From UBA2040 sp041674745 (GTDB taxonomy: Bacteria > Bacteroidota > Bacteroidia > Flavobacteriales_D > Crocinitomicaceae): a DNA stretch of 64,000 bases. Positions 8,914 through 17,536 of the stretch are shown here, in pieces (the stretch's first letter is position 1; every line of letters starts with the position of its first letter). A program made the position numbers and the translations under genes. Under the pieces are notes generated by a model that did no database searches, was not told the origin of the DNA, and saw only the letters and a program-made list of their open reading frames with translations. The stretch is taken from NCBI GenBank assembly GCA_041674745.1, contig JBAYVD010000001.1, positions 124,001-188,000 on the forward strand. Reading direction: 5' to 3'.

Positions 8914-10149
8914 ATGAGCAGATACAGCCAGTTTCAAGTTATCGCCTTCACACACAGCAATATAGACGTGTCTGAAATCGGTTTGCTTCACATCGAAGAG
9001 GAGCACAGAGAAGAGCGTTTGACAGCCATCAAAGCCTTAATGGGCTGGGAGGAGCTTATTTTTCTATCTACCTGCAACCGTGTTGAGTTTCTTTTTTCGG
9101 GAAAATCGACACAAACTTCAGCAGAATTAACCGAACTTTTTCAAAATTTATATCCAACTTTTTCAGCTGACCAAGTAGAAAAATTTGTTCAATCAGCCGC
9201 CTATTTCGAAGGAAAAAAAGCCATGGATCATTTGTTGCGTGTTGCTTCATCGATCGATTCTATGGTGGTGGGCGAAAGAGAAATCATCACCCAAGTGCGC
9301 AACGCTTTTGAGCAAAGTCGCAAAATGAATCTTTCGGGTGATTTTCTTCGCTTGGCGATCAAACAAACCATTGAAACAGCGAAAAAAGTATACACCGAAA
9401 CATCTATTTCGCGCAAACCGGTATCTGTCGTTTCCTTGGCTTACCACAGAATGCGCGACTTGAACATCCCATTGGACGCTCGAATTATCATCATTGGTGC
9501 AGGTGTTACGAATACGAATTTGAGTCGTTTCTTGAAAAAACACGGTTACACAAACTTCGTTGTTTTCAACCGAACTTTCTCAAAATCACAGAAACTAGCC
9601 GACGATTTACACGGAAAAGCTTTGGCTTTTAACACACTTACCGACTACAAAGAAGGTTTTGATGTATTGATTTCTTGTACAGGAACGGATACGCATTTGG
9701 TTACACCTGAAATTTACCGCAGTTTGTTGCAGGGCGAAACCGATAAAAAATTGGTGATTGACATTGCCATTCCGCAAGATTTGCACCCAACTGTTTTGGT
9801 CGACCACAACGTTTTTCATATTTCCGTTTCTTCATTGCAAAAAATATCAGAAGCCAATTTGAAAGAACGGTCGTCTGAAATTTCCCACGTAGAAGAAATC
9901 ATTGATTTTTCTTTGTTGGAATTCGAACATTTGAACCGAGAAAGAAATGTAGAATTGGCCATGCGCGCCGTTCCACAACAAGTTAAAAATATCAAGTCCA
10001 CCGCGATGAACGAAGTTTTCAAAGACGAAATCGCAGGGTTGGATGAAAATTCAAAAGAAGTATTGGAAAAAATTATGGGCTACATGGAGAAAAAATACAT
10101 GAGCATGCCCATGATTATGGCCAAAGAAATTCTTTTAAAATCAAATTAA
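8914..10149 (+). CDS. hemA: Glutamyl-tRNA reductase
   Basis: HemA reduces the glutamate on Glu-tRNA to glutamate-1-semialdehyde with NADPH, the first committed step of C5-pathway haem synthesis. The 411-residue protein has the catalytic Cys54 in LSTCNRVE, then the segment VVGEREIITQVRNAFEQS typical of the family, an NADPH-binding fold with IIIIGAGVTNTNLSRFL near residue 190, and a C-terminal dimerisation helix region. It heads a tight set: hemC starts 3 bases after its stop and hemD 9 bases after hemC. HemA is usually the controlled step of the pathway; no operator is visible beyond the -7 box. Confidence 0.96.
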   Translation: MSRYSQFQVIAFTHSNIDVSEIGLLHIEEEHREERLTAIKALMGWEELIFLSTCNRVEFLFSGKSTQTSAELTELFQNLYPTFSADQVEKFVQSAAYFEGKKAMDHLLRVASSIDSMVVGEREIITQVRNAFEQSRKMNLSGDFLRLAIKQTIETAKKVYTETSISRKPVSVVSLAYHRMRDLNIPLDARIIIIGAGVTNTNLSRFLKKHGYTNFVVFNRTFSKSQKLADDLHGKALAFNTLTDYKEGFDVLISCTGTDTHLVTPEIYRSLLQGETDKKLVIDIAIPQDLHPTVLVDHNVFHISVSSLQKISEANLKERSSEISHVEEIIDFSLLEFEHLNRERNVELAMRAVPQQVKNIKSTAMNEVFKDEIAGLDENSKEVLEKIMGYMEKKYMSMPMIMAKEILLKSN

Positions 10150-10152
10150 TTC

Positions 10153-11031
10153 ATGTCAAAAGTAATTATTGGTTCCAGAGGTAGCGACTTAGCTCTTTGG
10201 CAAGCTCACCACGTCAAAAAACAATTGGAAGATTTGAACCACGAAGTGGAAATCAAAATCATCGTTACGCAAGGAGATGCGATTCAAAACTTGAGTTTCG
10301 ACAAATTGGAAGGAAAAGGATTTTTCACCAAAGAAATCGAAACAGAATTGTTAGCCGGAACGATTGATTTGGCTGTTCACTCCCACAAAGACCTGGAAAC
10401 AAATCCACCTGCAGGATTGGTAATTGCAGCCGTTTCGGAACGAGAAAATCCAGCGGATTTGTTGTTGGTTCGAAAATCATCCGTCGATAAATCAGAAAAA
10501 TGGGGCTTGAAAGCCAATGGCGTTATTGGAACTTCTTCTGCCAGACGAAAATCTTTGGTAAAAGCCTTGCGACCGGATTGTACAACCGAAGATTTGCGAG
10601 GCAATGTTCCCACGCGAATTGGCAAATTGGCCGACGACTTATACGATGCAATCATTTTGGCAAAAGCTGGAGTCGATCGTTTGAAATTGGATTTATCCGC
10701 GTTTCACGTGCATGTGATGGACACGAGCGAATTTGTTCCTGCGCCAGCACAAGGCGTTTTGGGATTGCAAATTCGCGAAGGAGATGAACGCATGGCAGAC
10801 ATCATGAAAAATTTGCACAACCAAGAAGTTTCCAACCGCATTCGCATCGAACGAAAAGTATTGAATTTAATGGAAGGCGGTTGTCAATTGCCTTTGGGTG
10901 TTTTTTGTGATATCGACGGAAAAATTCATGTTTCTCACGCAAAAACCTCCAATGACGCAGCAAAAATCACCCATTTTGAACACAATGGCGCTTTTGATAT
11001 TGCCGAGAAAATCGTGGCAACACTTAAATAG
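10153..11031 (+). CDS. hemC: Hydroxymethylbilane synthase (porphobilinogen deaminase)
   Basis: HemC joins four porphobilinogen molecules into hydroxymethylbilane. The 292-residue protein begins IIGSRGSDLALWQA, has the substrate-binding segments KEIETELL and AVHSHKDLET, and the arginine-rich GTSSARRKSLV and DLRGNVPTRIGKL. Cys244, in EGGCQLPLG, is the residue that carries the dipyrromethane cofactor. All key residues look intact. It is the middle gene of hemA-hemC-hemD, with gaps of 3 and 9 bases, so all three are almost certainly on one transcript. Confidence 0.96.
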   Translation: MSKVIIGSRGSDLALWQAHHVKKQLEDLNHEVEIKIIVTQGDAIQNLSFDKLEGKGFFTKEIETELLAGTIDLAVHSHKDLETNPPAGLVIAAVSERENPADLLLVRKSSVDKSEKWGLKANGVIGTSSARRKSLVKALRPDCTTEDLRGNVPTRIGKLADDLYDAIILAKAGVDRLKLDLSAFHVHVMDTSEFVPAPAQGVLGLQIREGDERMADIMKNLHNQEVSNRIRIERKVLNLMEGGCQLPLGVFCDIDGKIHVSHAKTSNDAAKITHFEHNGAFDIAEKIVATLK

Positions 11032-11040
11032 TCGGTTAAT

Positions 11041-11691
11041 ATGAAACTTTTCATTTCCAAATCGCCAGAAGACAGTTTGTGGTTACAATCCTTTTGCGAC
11101 GAGCGGAAATGGACCTTGGAGTCAAAATCCTTAATAGATTTTTCAGTCATTCCCTTTGAAGTTCCTAAAGCGGCGGAAATTATCTTTTTTAGTTCCAAAA
11201 ATGGCGTTCGTTATTTTCTAGAGCAAGCAGAAATTCCTGCCAATGCGCAAACGGCTTGTGTTGGAAAAGAAACGGCTCGGGTTTTACGAAAAAGTAACAT
11301 TGAACCTGATTTTATTGGCGAAAACAGTGGTGACCCGGTTTCCGTTGGCAAAGATTTTGTGAAATTTTCGGGCGAAAAACACGTCTTTTTTCCCACTAGC
11401 AATGCCAGTTTACACACCATTGCCAACTTGTTGCCCGACTCGCAAAAAACCATTGCTTCCATCTACGAAACGAAATTGGAAGCGCAAAAAATTGCCCCTG
11501 CCGACTTGTATATTTTCTCCAGTCCAAGCAATGTGGAAGGATTTTTCAAAGAAAACACCATTCCTGAAGATGCGCGTATCATCGCGTGGGGTTTGGTTAC
11601 CGAAAAAGCCTTGATGGACCGTGATTTTTTCCCAGAATATGTGTTGGAAACAGGGCAGAAAGAGGAGTTGGTGGAATATTTGAGTAATTAG
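11041..11691 (+). CDS. hemD: Uroporphyrinogen-III synthase
   Basis: A 216-residue protein assigned as HemD, which closes hydroxymethylbilane into uroporphyrinogen III. The family is very divergent, so the call rests on a mixture of weak sequence pattern and strong position directly after hemC. Consistent features are IIFFSSKNGVRYFLE and CVGKETARVL in the first domain, and IFSSPSNVEGF in the second, the paired Ser-containing loops typical of HemD. The length is a little short (often about 250) but usual for Bacteroidota. Later pathway genes (hemB, E, F/N, H) are not in this window. Confidence 0.85.
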   Translation: MKLFISKSPEDSLWLQSFCDERKWTLESKSLIDFSVIPFEVPKAAEIIFFSSKNGVRYFLEQAEIPANAQTACVGKETARVLRKSNIEPDFIGENSGDPVSVGKDFVKFSGEKHVFFPTSNASLHTIANLLPDSQKTIASIYETKLEAQKIAPADLYIFSSPSNVEGFFKENTIPEDARIIAWGLVTEKALMDRDFFPEYVLETGQKEELVEYLSN

Positions 11692-11813
11692 TCAAATTGT
11701 TTTACGAATTCCATTTTCTATTTTCAAAAATTTGAATTTTAACGAACATTCTTCTTTCCTAAAAATTCTCCTCCTCAATTTTTTGTATTTTTACATCTTA
11801 ATTAAATAGAAAT

Positions 11814-13271
11814 ATGGGTTGTTCAAGTTGTGGAAGTGGTGGCGGAACGCCCCGCGGATGTAAAAACAACGGTACCTGTAGTTCTGGCGGTTGCAATAAA
11901 TTAGAAGTGTACGATTGGTTGGCGAATATGTCTTTGCCAGCAGGTCAAACACCTTACGATATAGTAGAAGTTCGATTCAAGAATAGTAGAAAGAACTTCT
12001 TCAGAAATGCAAAAAATTTGTCCCTACAAGTAGGCGACGTGATAGCCGTGGAAGCGAGTCCAGGTTATGATGTAGGAGTGGTTTCGGCTACAGGCGAATT
12101 GGCTAGAATACAAGTAGCGAAAAAAGCTCCGGGTTTGAAACCCATGGAGATCAAAAAAATATACCGCGTTGCGGAACAAGAAGATATCGACAAATGGGTA
12201 TCGGCGCGTGCTTTGGAAAAAGATGTGATGTTCCAAGCGAGAACCTTAGCCTTGAAAATCAACTTGGAAATGAAAATTTCGGATGTGGAATACCAAGGCG
12301 ATTTATCGAAAGCAACATTTTACTACACGGCGGAAGCTAGAGTAGATTTCCGTCAGTTGATCAAAGACATGGCGGATAACTTCAAAATCCGTATCGAAAT
12401 GCGTCAAATTGGTTCACGCCAAGAAGCGTCGCGTTTGGGTGGAATTGGTTCTTGCGGTCGTGAATTGTGCTGTTCTACTTGGTTGACCGATTTCAGAACA
12501 GTTTCTACATCGGCAGCACGGTATCAACAATTGTCCTTGAATCCGCAAAAATTGGCGGGTCAATGTGGGAAATTAAAATGCTGTTTGAATTACGAATTGG
12601 ATATGTATTTGGATGCGATCAAATCGTTTCCGAAAGCTGATACAAAATTGTACACGGAAAAAGGAATGGCCTACCACATCAAAACGGATGTATTCAAAAA
12701 ACAAATGTGGTTTGCTTACGAACCAGGCGTTGGTGGTGGATTGATTGCTTTGAGTCCAGATCGAGTGCGGGAAATTATTGCCTTGAACAAAGACAAGAAA
12801 AAACCGAATGATTTGAACGATTACGTGGAAAAAATTGTGGTGAAAGAACCGGATTATTCCAACGTGGTAGGTCAAGATGATTTGAATCGTTTTGATGGTT
12901 TGAATGCGAAAAAGAAGAAAAAACGCAAGAAAAAACCAGTTGGAACCGGACCAAGACCGGATCAAAACACGGCGCAAACTCCTCGTCCGCAAGGCGAAAA
13001 TAAGCCCAATCCGAATCAGCGTCCGAACCCGAATCAAAACCGGAAACCGAATCCGAATCAAAACCCGAATGCCAAGCCAAATCCTCGGCCAAATCCCAAT
13101 GCGGCAGCCAAACCGAAACCGAATGCTCCACAAGGCACGAACGAAACGGTGAACAATGCAGTTCCGGGACAGGCAACAGCGGAAGGACAAGCGGCAAAAC
13201 GCAGACCGAAAAAAAGACGCAAACCCAACCCACGACCAGCGGGTCCAGAAGCAAATAAAAGTGAAGAATAA
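11814..13271 (+). CDS. PSP1/RicT-like protein with Cys clusters and an Asn-Pro repeat tail
   Basis: A 485-residue PSP1-domain protein related to RicT/YaaT, which in Bacillus joins an Fe-S-bearing complex that influences RNA processing and cell fate. It opens with a Gly/Cys-rich stretch (MGCSSCGSGGG...; C3, C6, C16, C22, C27). The PSP1 core has two motifs, CGRELCC (C214, C219, C220) and CGKLKCC (C251, C256, C257), plausible Fe-S ligands by analogy with RicT. From about residue 365 the protein becomes Lys-rich and then, from about 400, a low-complexity Asn-Pro-Asn tail ending in basic RPKKRRK. gldH overlaps its 3' end by 11 bases. The function in this phylum is not established. Confidence 0.85.
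   Translation: MGCSSCGSGGGTPRGCKNNGTCSSGGCNKLEVYDWLANMSLPAGQTPYDIVEVRFKNSRKNFFRNAKNLSLQVGDVIAVEASPGYDVGVVSATGELARIQVAKKAPGLKPMEIKKIYRVAEQEDIDKWVSARALEKDVMFQARTLALKINLEMKISDVEYQGDLSKATFYYTAEARVDFRQLIKDMADNFKIRIEMRQIGSRQEASRLGGIGSCGRELCCSTWLTDFRTVSTSAARYQQLSLNPQKLAGQCGKLKCCLNYELDMYLDAIKSFPKADTKLYTEKGMAYHIKTDVFKKQMWFAYEPGVGGGLIALSPDRVREIIALNKDKKKPNDLNDYVEKIVVKEPDYSNVVGQDDLNRFDGLNAKKKKKRKKKPVGTGPRPDQNTAQTPRPQGENKPNPNQRPNPNQNRKPNPNQNPNAKPNPRPNPNAAAKPKPNAPQGTNETVNNAVPGQATAEGQAAKRRPKKRRKPNPRPAGPEANKSEE
13001..13130 (+). repeat. Degenerate NPN-encoding tandem repeat
   Basis: This stretch inside the PSP1-like gene repeats variants of AATCCGAATCA/AACCCGAAT, encoding runs such as NPNQRPNPNQN. It is imperfect, in frame and confined to the disordered tail. 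Such tracts can vary in length between strains. Confidence 0.6.
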
Positions 13272-13728
13272 ACGAATTATAATATGGGTATTGGCAATCA
13301 TGGGATTTACGTCCTGTGATTCCAAGCCGTATTACGACAAAACGTTTTCATTTGAAGGAAAAAAATGGGAACAACGCGTAATGCCGAAGTTTGAGGTCAA
13401 CATTCAGGATACGAATCAGTTGTATGATTTTATTCTAACGATTCGCACGACGACAGATTATAAATACAACAACCTTTGGTTGTTTTTAAATACCACTACG
13501 CCCAAAGGAATCAAAGCGCGTGAGCCTTTTCAAATCCGGATGGCCAATGAGGATGGAACGTGGATTGGCTCCAAAACGGGAACCATTGTCGAAAATCAGT
13601 TATTATTCAAACGACGTAAATTTCCAGACAAAGGGAAATTCAAATTTGTTGTCGAACAAGGTATCACCGATCAAGCCGTATACGAAGTATTGGATATTGG
13701 TCTACGTGTAATTGCCGTTCCGCATTAA
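13261..13728 (+). CDS. gldH: Gliding motility lipoprotein GldH
   Basis: A 155-residue lipoprotein resembling GldH, a gliding and T9SS-associated envelope protein. The GTG at 13261 gives a clean lipoprotein signal with Cys19 in GFTSC. The frame continues upstream with very basic sequence inside the PSP1-like gene, which is not signal-like, so GTG is preferred even though it overlaps that gene by 11 bases. The mature protein begins DSKPYYDKTFSFEGKKW, contains YDFILTIRTTTDYKYNNLW, and ends VLDIGLRVIAV, a beta-sandwich layout and closing motif as in GldH. The PSP1-gldH order is, to my knowledge, common in Flavobacteriales and supports the call. Its precise role within the machine is not known. 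Confidence 0.8.
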   Translation: MKNKRIIIWVLAIMGFTSCDSKPYYDKTFSFEGKKWEQRVMPKFEVNIQDTNQLYDFILTIRTTTDYKYNNLWLFLNTTTPKGIKAREPFQIRMANEDGTWIGSKTGTIVENQLLFKRRKFPDKGKFKFVVEQGITDQAVYEVLDIGLRVIAVPH

Positions 13729-14405
13729 TTCTTCTTCTCTTTTGATTTTCGCTTGTATTTTTGGGTGAAAGAAAAGGAAACAATGTGTTCACTTTTTGTC
13801 TTCAACAAAGATTGGCCATACATGTATTTGAGCGATACATTGTAAGGCCCAATCATTTCAAAATCCAATCCGATTGCTGCTCTGACTTTGGACACGTATA
13901 TTCCTGAATAAGCATCATTCCCAAAGAACCATTCGCAGGAAACATTCGGTGAAAGGGCGCTGTTGTCGAAATCATAGAGAATTTCGGGTTTAATCCGTAC
14001 TCCGGGAGCAATATCTGAAAATGAACTTTCTGGAGACCGCACTCGGGACAAGGTACTTTGCAAACGAACCCGTGCACCAAATTCAAAACGATTCCATTTT
14101 TTTTCAAAATTGGCATTCAAGTTAACACGTTGTGTCCAATGATAATTGCCAAAATCGTTCCGATCGGAAACCAATCGATAATCCAAGGAAGGTTTAAACC
14201 ATTTTGTCACTTCATACTTTGCGGTTAGCTCGGTGAAAAAAGTATTCAAAATGATTGGTTCAATACGAAGGTTCAAATGAGCAGCAAAATCCAATTTTTT
14301 GGTATAAGCATATTTTGCGCCACCGGTCACCCAAAGTTGCTGATCCATTTGGGCAAATACCCCATTGGAAATCAAAAAGGCCAGAAAAATGAGTCTAAAT
14401 TTCAT
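13725..14405 (-). CDS. DUF2490-like outer-membrane beta-barrel protein
   Basis: A 226-residue protein with signal peptide (MKFRLIFLAFLISNGVFAQ) and a body of alternating amphipathic strands ending in aromatic residues, typical of an outer-membrane barrel. DQQLWVTGGAKYAYTKKLDF, the central YHWTQRVNLNANFEKKW and the acidic/aromatic strands fit the DUF2490 family, whose function is unknown. Its stop overlaps the convergent gldH stop by 4 bases. A small lipoprotein gene ends exactly one base upstream of its start, so the pair are probably co-transcribed. Confidence 0.72.
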   Translation of the reverse strand: MKFRLIFLAFLISNGVFAQMDQQLWVTGGAKYAYTKKLDFAAHLNLRIEPIILNTFFTELTAKYEVTKWFKPSLDYRLVSDRNDFGNYHWTQRVNLNANFEKKWNRFEFGARVRLQSTLSRVRSPESSFSDIAPGVRIKPEILYDFDNSALSPNVSCEWFFGNDAYSGIYVSKVRAAIGLDFEMIGPYNVSLKYMYGQSLLKTKSEHIVSFSFTQKYKRKSKEKKN

Positions 14406-14810
14406 TTAATCTTTGATTTCGATGGTGCCAACATCTACTGTTTCTTTTGACTTCGAAATCGTAGCGGATTTTAGCACAACTGTTTTCCCGGTTGGGCAGT
14501 CGGCACCAAAACATTTTTCATACACATACAAGGTGTAGTTTCCTTTTTCGAGGTATTTAAATTCAAACGATCCATCGTAACTCGTGGCCACTTTGTCGTC
14601 TTGAATGGTTTTGCTATCGCCGTAAATGATAAACACATCCACATCCGCAGCGTCGTAACTATTGTTTTGATAAATCCCGGCAGAGTTGTAATTCAACGCT
14701 GAAATTTTGCCACGAATACTGGAAGATCCACCCGTTCCTTCCACCTTTTTGCAAGCAGAAAAAAATACAGTGGAGGAAAGCAAAGCCACAAAAAAGAAAA
14801 ATTTTGTCAT
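14406..14810 (-). CDS. Small lipoprotein with a carboxypeptidase-regulatory-like fold
   Basis: A 134-residue lipoprotein with signal MTKFFFFVALLSSTVFFSAC and lipidated Cys20. The mature part begins with IRGKISALNYN and contains YDGSFEFKYLEKGNYTLYVYE, the pattern of a transthyretin-like or carboxypeptidase regulatory beta-sandwich. There is one Cys pair (CFGADC) that could form a disulphide. The stop abuts the start of the DUF2490-like gene, so both may act together at the outer membrane. No specific function can be given. Confidence 0.7.
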   Translation of the reverse strand: MTKFFFFVALLSSTVFFSACKKVEGTGGSSSIRGKISALNYNSAGIYQNNSYDAADVDVFIIYGDSKTIQDDKVATSYDGSFEFKYLEKGNYTLYVYEKCFGADCPTGKTVVLKSATISKSKETVDVGTIEIKD

Positions 14811-14841
14811 GATAAAAGATTGAATGTTAAATGAAAATGAA

Positions 14842-14864
14842 CAAATTTACGACTTGCAAATATA
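14842..14864 (-). promoter_or_regulatory. Two candidate -7 boxes upstream of the small lipoprotein
   Basis: Exact minus-strand matches to TAnnTTTG occur at 14864-14857 (TATATTTG) and 14849-14842 (TAAATTTG), 46 and 31 bases before the ATG. No TTG sits at the right distance upstream of either. The remainder of the 233-base divergent gap (14811-15043) shows no gene; a TATATTTA box at 14988-14995 may serve the plus-strand gene. Confidence 0.35.
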
Positions 14865-15043
14865 GGATTCTGTTTTGTTAAAAAGTAAAATGAATGATAA
14901 GCCAACTTTTTATTGAAAATTTCGTCTATTTCTGGGAGAGTTAGTGGATGTGCAAAAGCATTGCAAGAATAAAATATTCAGCGTGTTTATATTTAGCGAA
15001 CAAAACAGTAACTTTCCGTTAAAATTGCACAAAACTATTTCCT

Positions 15044-17536
15044 ATGAAATCATTCCTTTTTGGATTGCTCTTGTTGTCTACTTTGAATTTATATGGCCAA
15101 TTGGTCATCAATGAATATTCTTGTTCTAATTTAAATGGTCCGCTAGATGCATTTGGAGAACGCGAAGATTGGTTAGAAATTTACAATCCATCTGGTTCTG
15201 CTGTAAATATGGCGGGTTTTTACCTTTCCGATAATAGTTCGAATACTTTAAAATGGACTGTACCTAGTGGCAACGTACCTGCAAACGGTTTTTTAATTGT
15301 GTATTTTTCAAAACGAAATTTAGTGTCAGGCAATGAATTACATCCCAATTTTGCCTTGAGTCAAACCCAAAACGAATGGATTATTTTATCAGATGCGTTG
15401 GGAAATGTTGTGGATTCGTTGAAAATCACCAAACTGACAAAAGCAGACAATTCCTATGGAAGAACCACCAATGGATCCAGCACTTGGAGTTTATTTCCCA
15501 CACCAACACCCAATGCAAATAATGCAGGAGGCGTTAATTATTATACCGCTAAACCCGTTTTTTCTTTAGCACCGGGATTTTATGCTTCTGCACAAAGTGT
15601 GTCCATTTCTTGTCCCAATGGGAGTGCAACTATTCGTTATACGACGGATGGTTCAGACGTTACAGCGTCTTCAACGATTTATTCTGGCCCGATATCAATT
15701 CCTGCAACTACGGTTTTGAGAGCCGCGGCATTTAGCACAGACTTGCCGAGTTTCTTGGAAACCAATACCTATTTCATTAACGTGAATCATAGTGTACCAG
15801 TTATCTCTATTTGCAGCCAGGACGTATTTGATTTGGTGGCAAACGGAAATGGTTGGGGATCAAATAAAGTAGGCCATTTTGAATTTTTCGAACAAGACAA
15901 GTCCTTTGTAGATGAAGGGCAAGGAGACTACAACAAACACGGAAACGATTCTTGGGCCTACGCTCAAAGAGGATTTGATTTTATTATGCGCGATGAAATG
16001 GGTTACAACAATGAAATTCACCATCAAATTTTCCCAGAGAAAACGCGTGATAAATTTCAGCGTTTGATTATAAAAGCGGCTGCCAACGACAATTATCCGT
16101 ATTCAAACGGGGCACACATTCGTGATGCTTTCACGCATACTCTTTCGCTGCGTGCGGATTTGCGTTTGGACGTCCGAACATGGCGCCCTTGTATTCTTTA
16201 TTTGAATGGAGCCTATTGGGGCGTGTATGATATTCGAGAAAAAGCAGACGATGCAGATTACACCGATTATTATGACAACCAGGACAAATTCAATTTACAA
16301 TATTTAAAAACCTGGGGTGGTACTTGGGAAGAATATGGCACACCAAATGCTGCACCCGCTTGGAGCAGTTTGACGGCCTACATTGGAGCCAACAACATGG
16401 GTGTTCCTGCGAATTTTAATTATGTGGATAGCCTGTTGAACTGGAAATCATTGGTAGATTATTTTGTTTACAATTCATACGTGGTTACGCAAGATTGGTT
16501 GAATTGGAATACTGCCTGGTGGCGTGGCATGAAACCTTCAGGCGACAAAAAGAAATGGCGCTATACCCTTTGGGATATGGATGCTACTTTTGGACATTAC
16601 ATCAATTATACGGGTATTCCAGATCCATCTGCTAATGCAGATCCATGTAATGTAGAAAACCTGCCCAATCCCGGCGGACAAGGACATACGGCGATTTTAC
16701 AAAAATTAATCAATGAAAATCCGATAGTTGAGCAGTTTTACATAACACGCTATATTGATTTGGTCAACACGTATTTTTCATGTTCATACATGAACACCTT
16801 GTTGGATAGTATGATAGGCGAAATCCAACCCGAAATGCAAGGCCAAGTGAACAAATGGGGCGGAACGTATGCCGGATGGCAAACAGCGGTTCAAGACTTG
16901 AAGGATTTCATTGACTTGCGCTGCACCGCTTTGCAAGCTGGCCTTATCGACTGTTACGATTTAACAGGTCCATTCGTAACCAACTTTGATGTGGTTCCCA
17001 ATGGAGCAGGTCAAATAAAAGTCAATTCCACTTGGGCACCGAGCGACCCATGGTCGACAAGTTATTTTGGAGGTATCGTTACTTTATTGGATCAAAATGC
17101 CAACTCCGGTTATGTTTTTGATCATTGGGAAGCCGACAATGGGCCCTTGGACAGTCTTTCAACGAATGCAACAAATTCTGTTTCAATAACAGGACCAGGC
17201 ACTATAAAAGCAGTATTTAAAGCGGTAGATGGAAGTGTTCCTCCTCCCACCGGAAATGGCAAGGGCTTTCACATGCCAACGGCTTTTTCACCCAATGGCG
17301 ATGGTAAAAATGAATTGTTCCGATTTGTGGTTGGAAAAGATGTTAAATCATTTACGATGTACTTGTTTGATCGATGGGGAAATGCCATTATCCAAACCTC
17401 CGAGCCCACTTTTTCTTGGGATGGAATCTACAAAGGAAAAGAGGTGGAAGCAGGCGTATACGTATACATGTTGGAAGTCAACTATACAAACGGAACAACA
17501 GAAAATTTATCGGGCAACTTAACCATAATTCGATGA
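15044..17536 (+). CDS. CotH-domain surface protein with T9SS type B (CHU_C) C terminus
   Basis: An 830-residue exported protein. After a signal peptide (to about residue 19, LYGQ) comes a lamin-tail-like domain (about 20-140, LVINEYSCSN and EDWLEIYNPSG), a chitobiase C-terminal-type sandwich (about 170-245, ATIRYTTDGSDVT), and a CotH kinase-like domain (about 255-620). The CotH metal motif is intact as WDMDATFG (D511, D513), so protein phosphorylation at the surface is possible. Residues about 745-830 are a gliding-associated type B sorting domain: PTAFSPNGDGKNELF, YLFDRWGN, GVYVYMLEV. The gene overlaps a PorP/SprF-like gene, the usual partner of type B cargo. CotH proteins of bacteria are also sometimes linked to spore coats or cellulosomes; its role here is unknown. 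Confidence 0.85.
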   Translation: MKSFLFGLLLLSTLNLYGQLVINEYSCSNLNGPLDAFGEREDWLEIYNPSGSAVNMAGFYLSDNSSNTLKWTVPSGNVPANGFLIVYFSKRNLVSGNELHPNFALSQTQNEWIILSDALGNVVDSLKITKLTKADNSYGRTTNGSSTWSLFPTPTPNANNAGGVNYYTAKPVFSLAPGFYASAQSVSISCPNGSATIRYTTDGSDVTASSTIYSGPISIPATTVLRAAAFSTDLPSFLETNTYFINVNHSVPVISICSQDVFDLVANGNGWGSNKVGHFEFFEQDKSFVDEGQGDYNKHGNDSWAYAQRGFDFIMRDEMGYNNEIHHQIFPEKTRDKFQRLIIKAAANDNYPYSNGAHIRDAFTHTLSLRADLRLDVRTWRPCILYLNGAYWGVYDIREKADDADYTDYYDNQDKFNLQYLKTWGGTWEEYGTPNAAPAWSSLTAYIGANNMGVPANFNYVDSLLNWKSLVDYFVYNSYVVTQDWLNWNTAWWRGMKPSGDKKKWRYTLWDMDATFGHYINYTGIPDPSANADPCNVENLPNPGGQGHTAILQKLINENPIVEQFYITRYIDLVNTYFSCSYMNTLLDSMIGEIQPEMQGQVNKWGGTYAGWQTAVQDLKDFIDLRCTALQAGLIDCYDLTGPFVTNFDVVPNGAGQIKVNSTWAPSDPWSTSYFGGIVTLLDQNANSGYVFDHWEADNGPLDSLSTNATNSVSITGPGTIKAVFKAVDGSVPPPTGNGKGFHMPTAFSPNGDGKNELFRFVVGKDVKSFTMYLFDRWGNAIIQTSEPTFSWDGIYKGKEVEAGVYVYMLEVNYTNGTTENLSGNLTIIR

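Noticed and set aside
12573..13325. Antisense 250-residue open frame over the PSP1-like gene
   Set aside because: It mirrors the Asn-Pro/Lys-rich coding tract, has repetitive Arg/Ile/Trp composition and no signal or motif. The plus-strand gene is clear.
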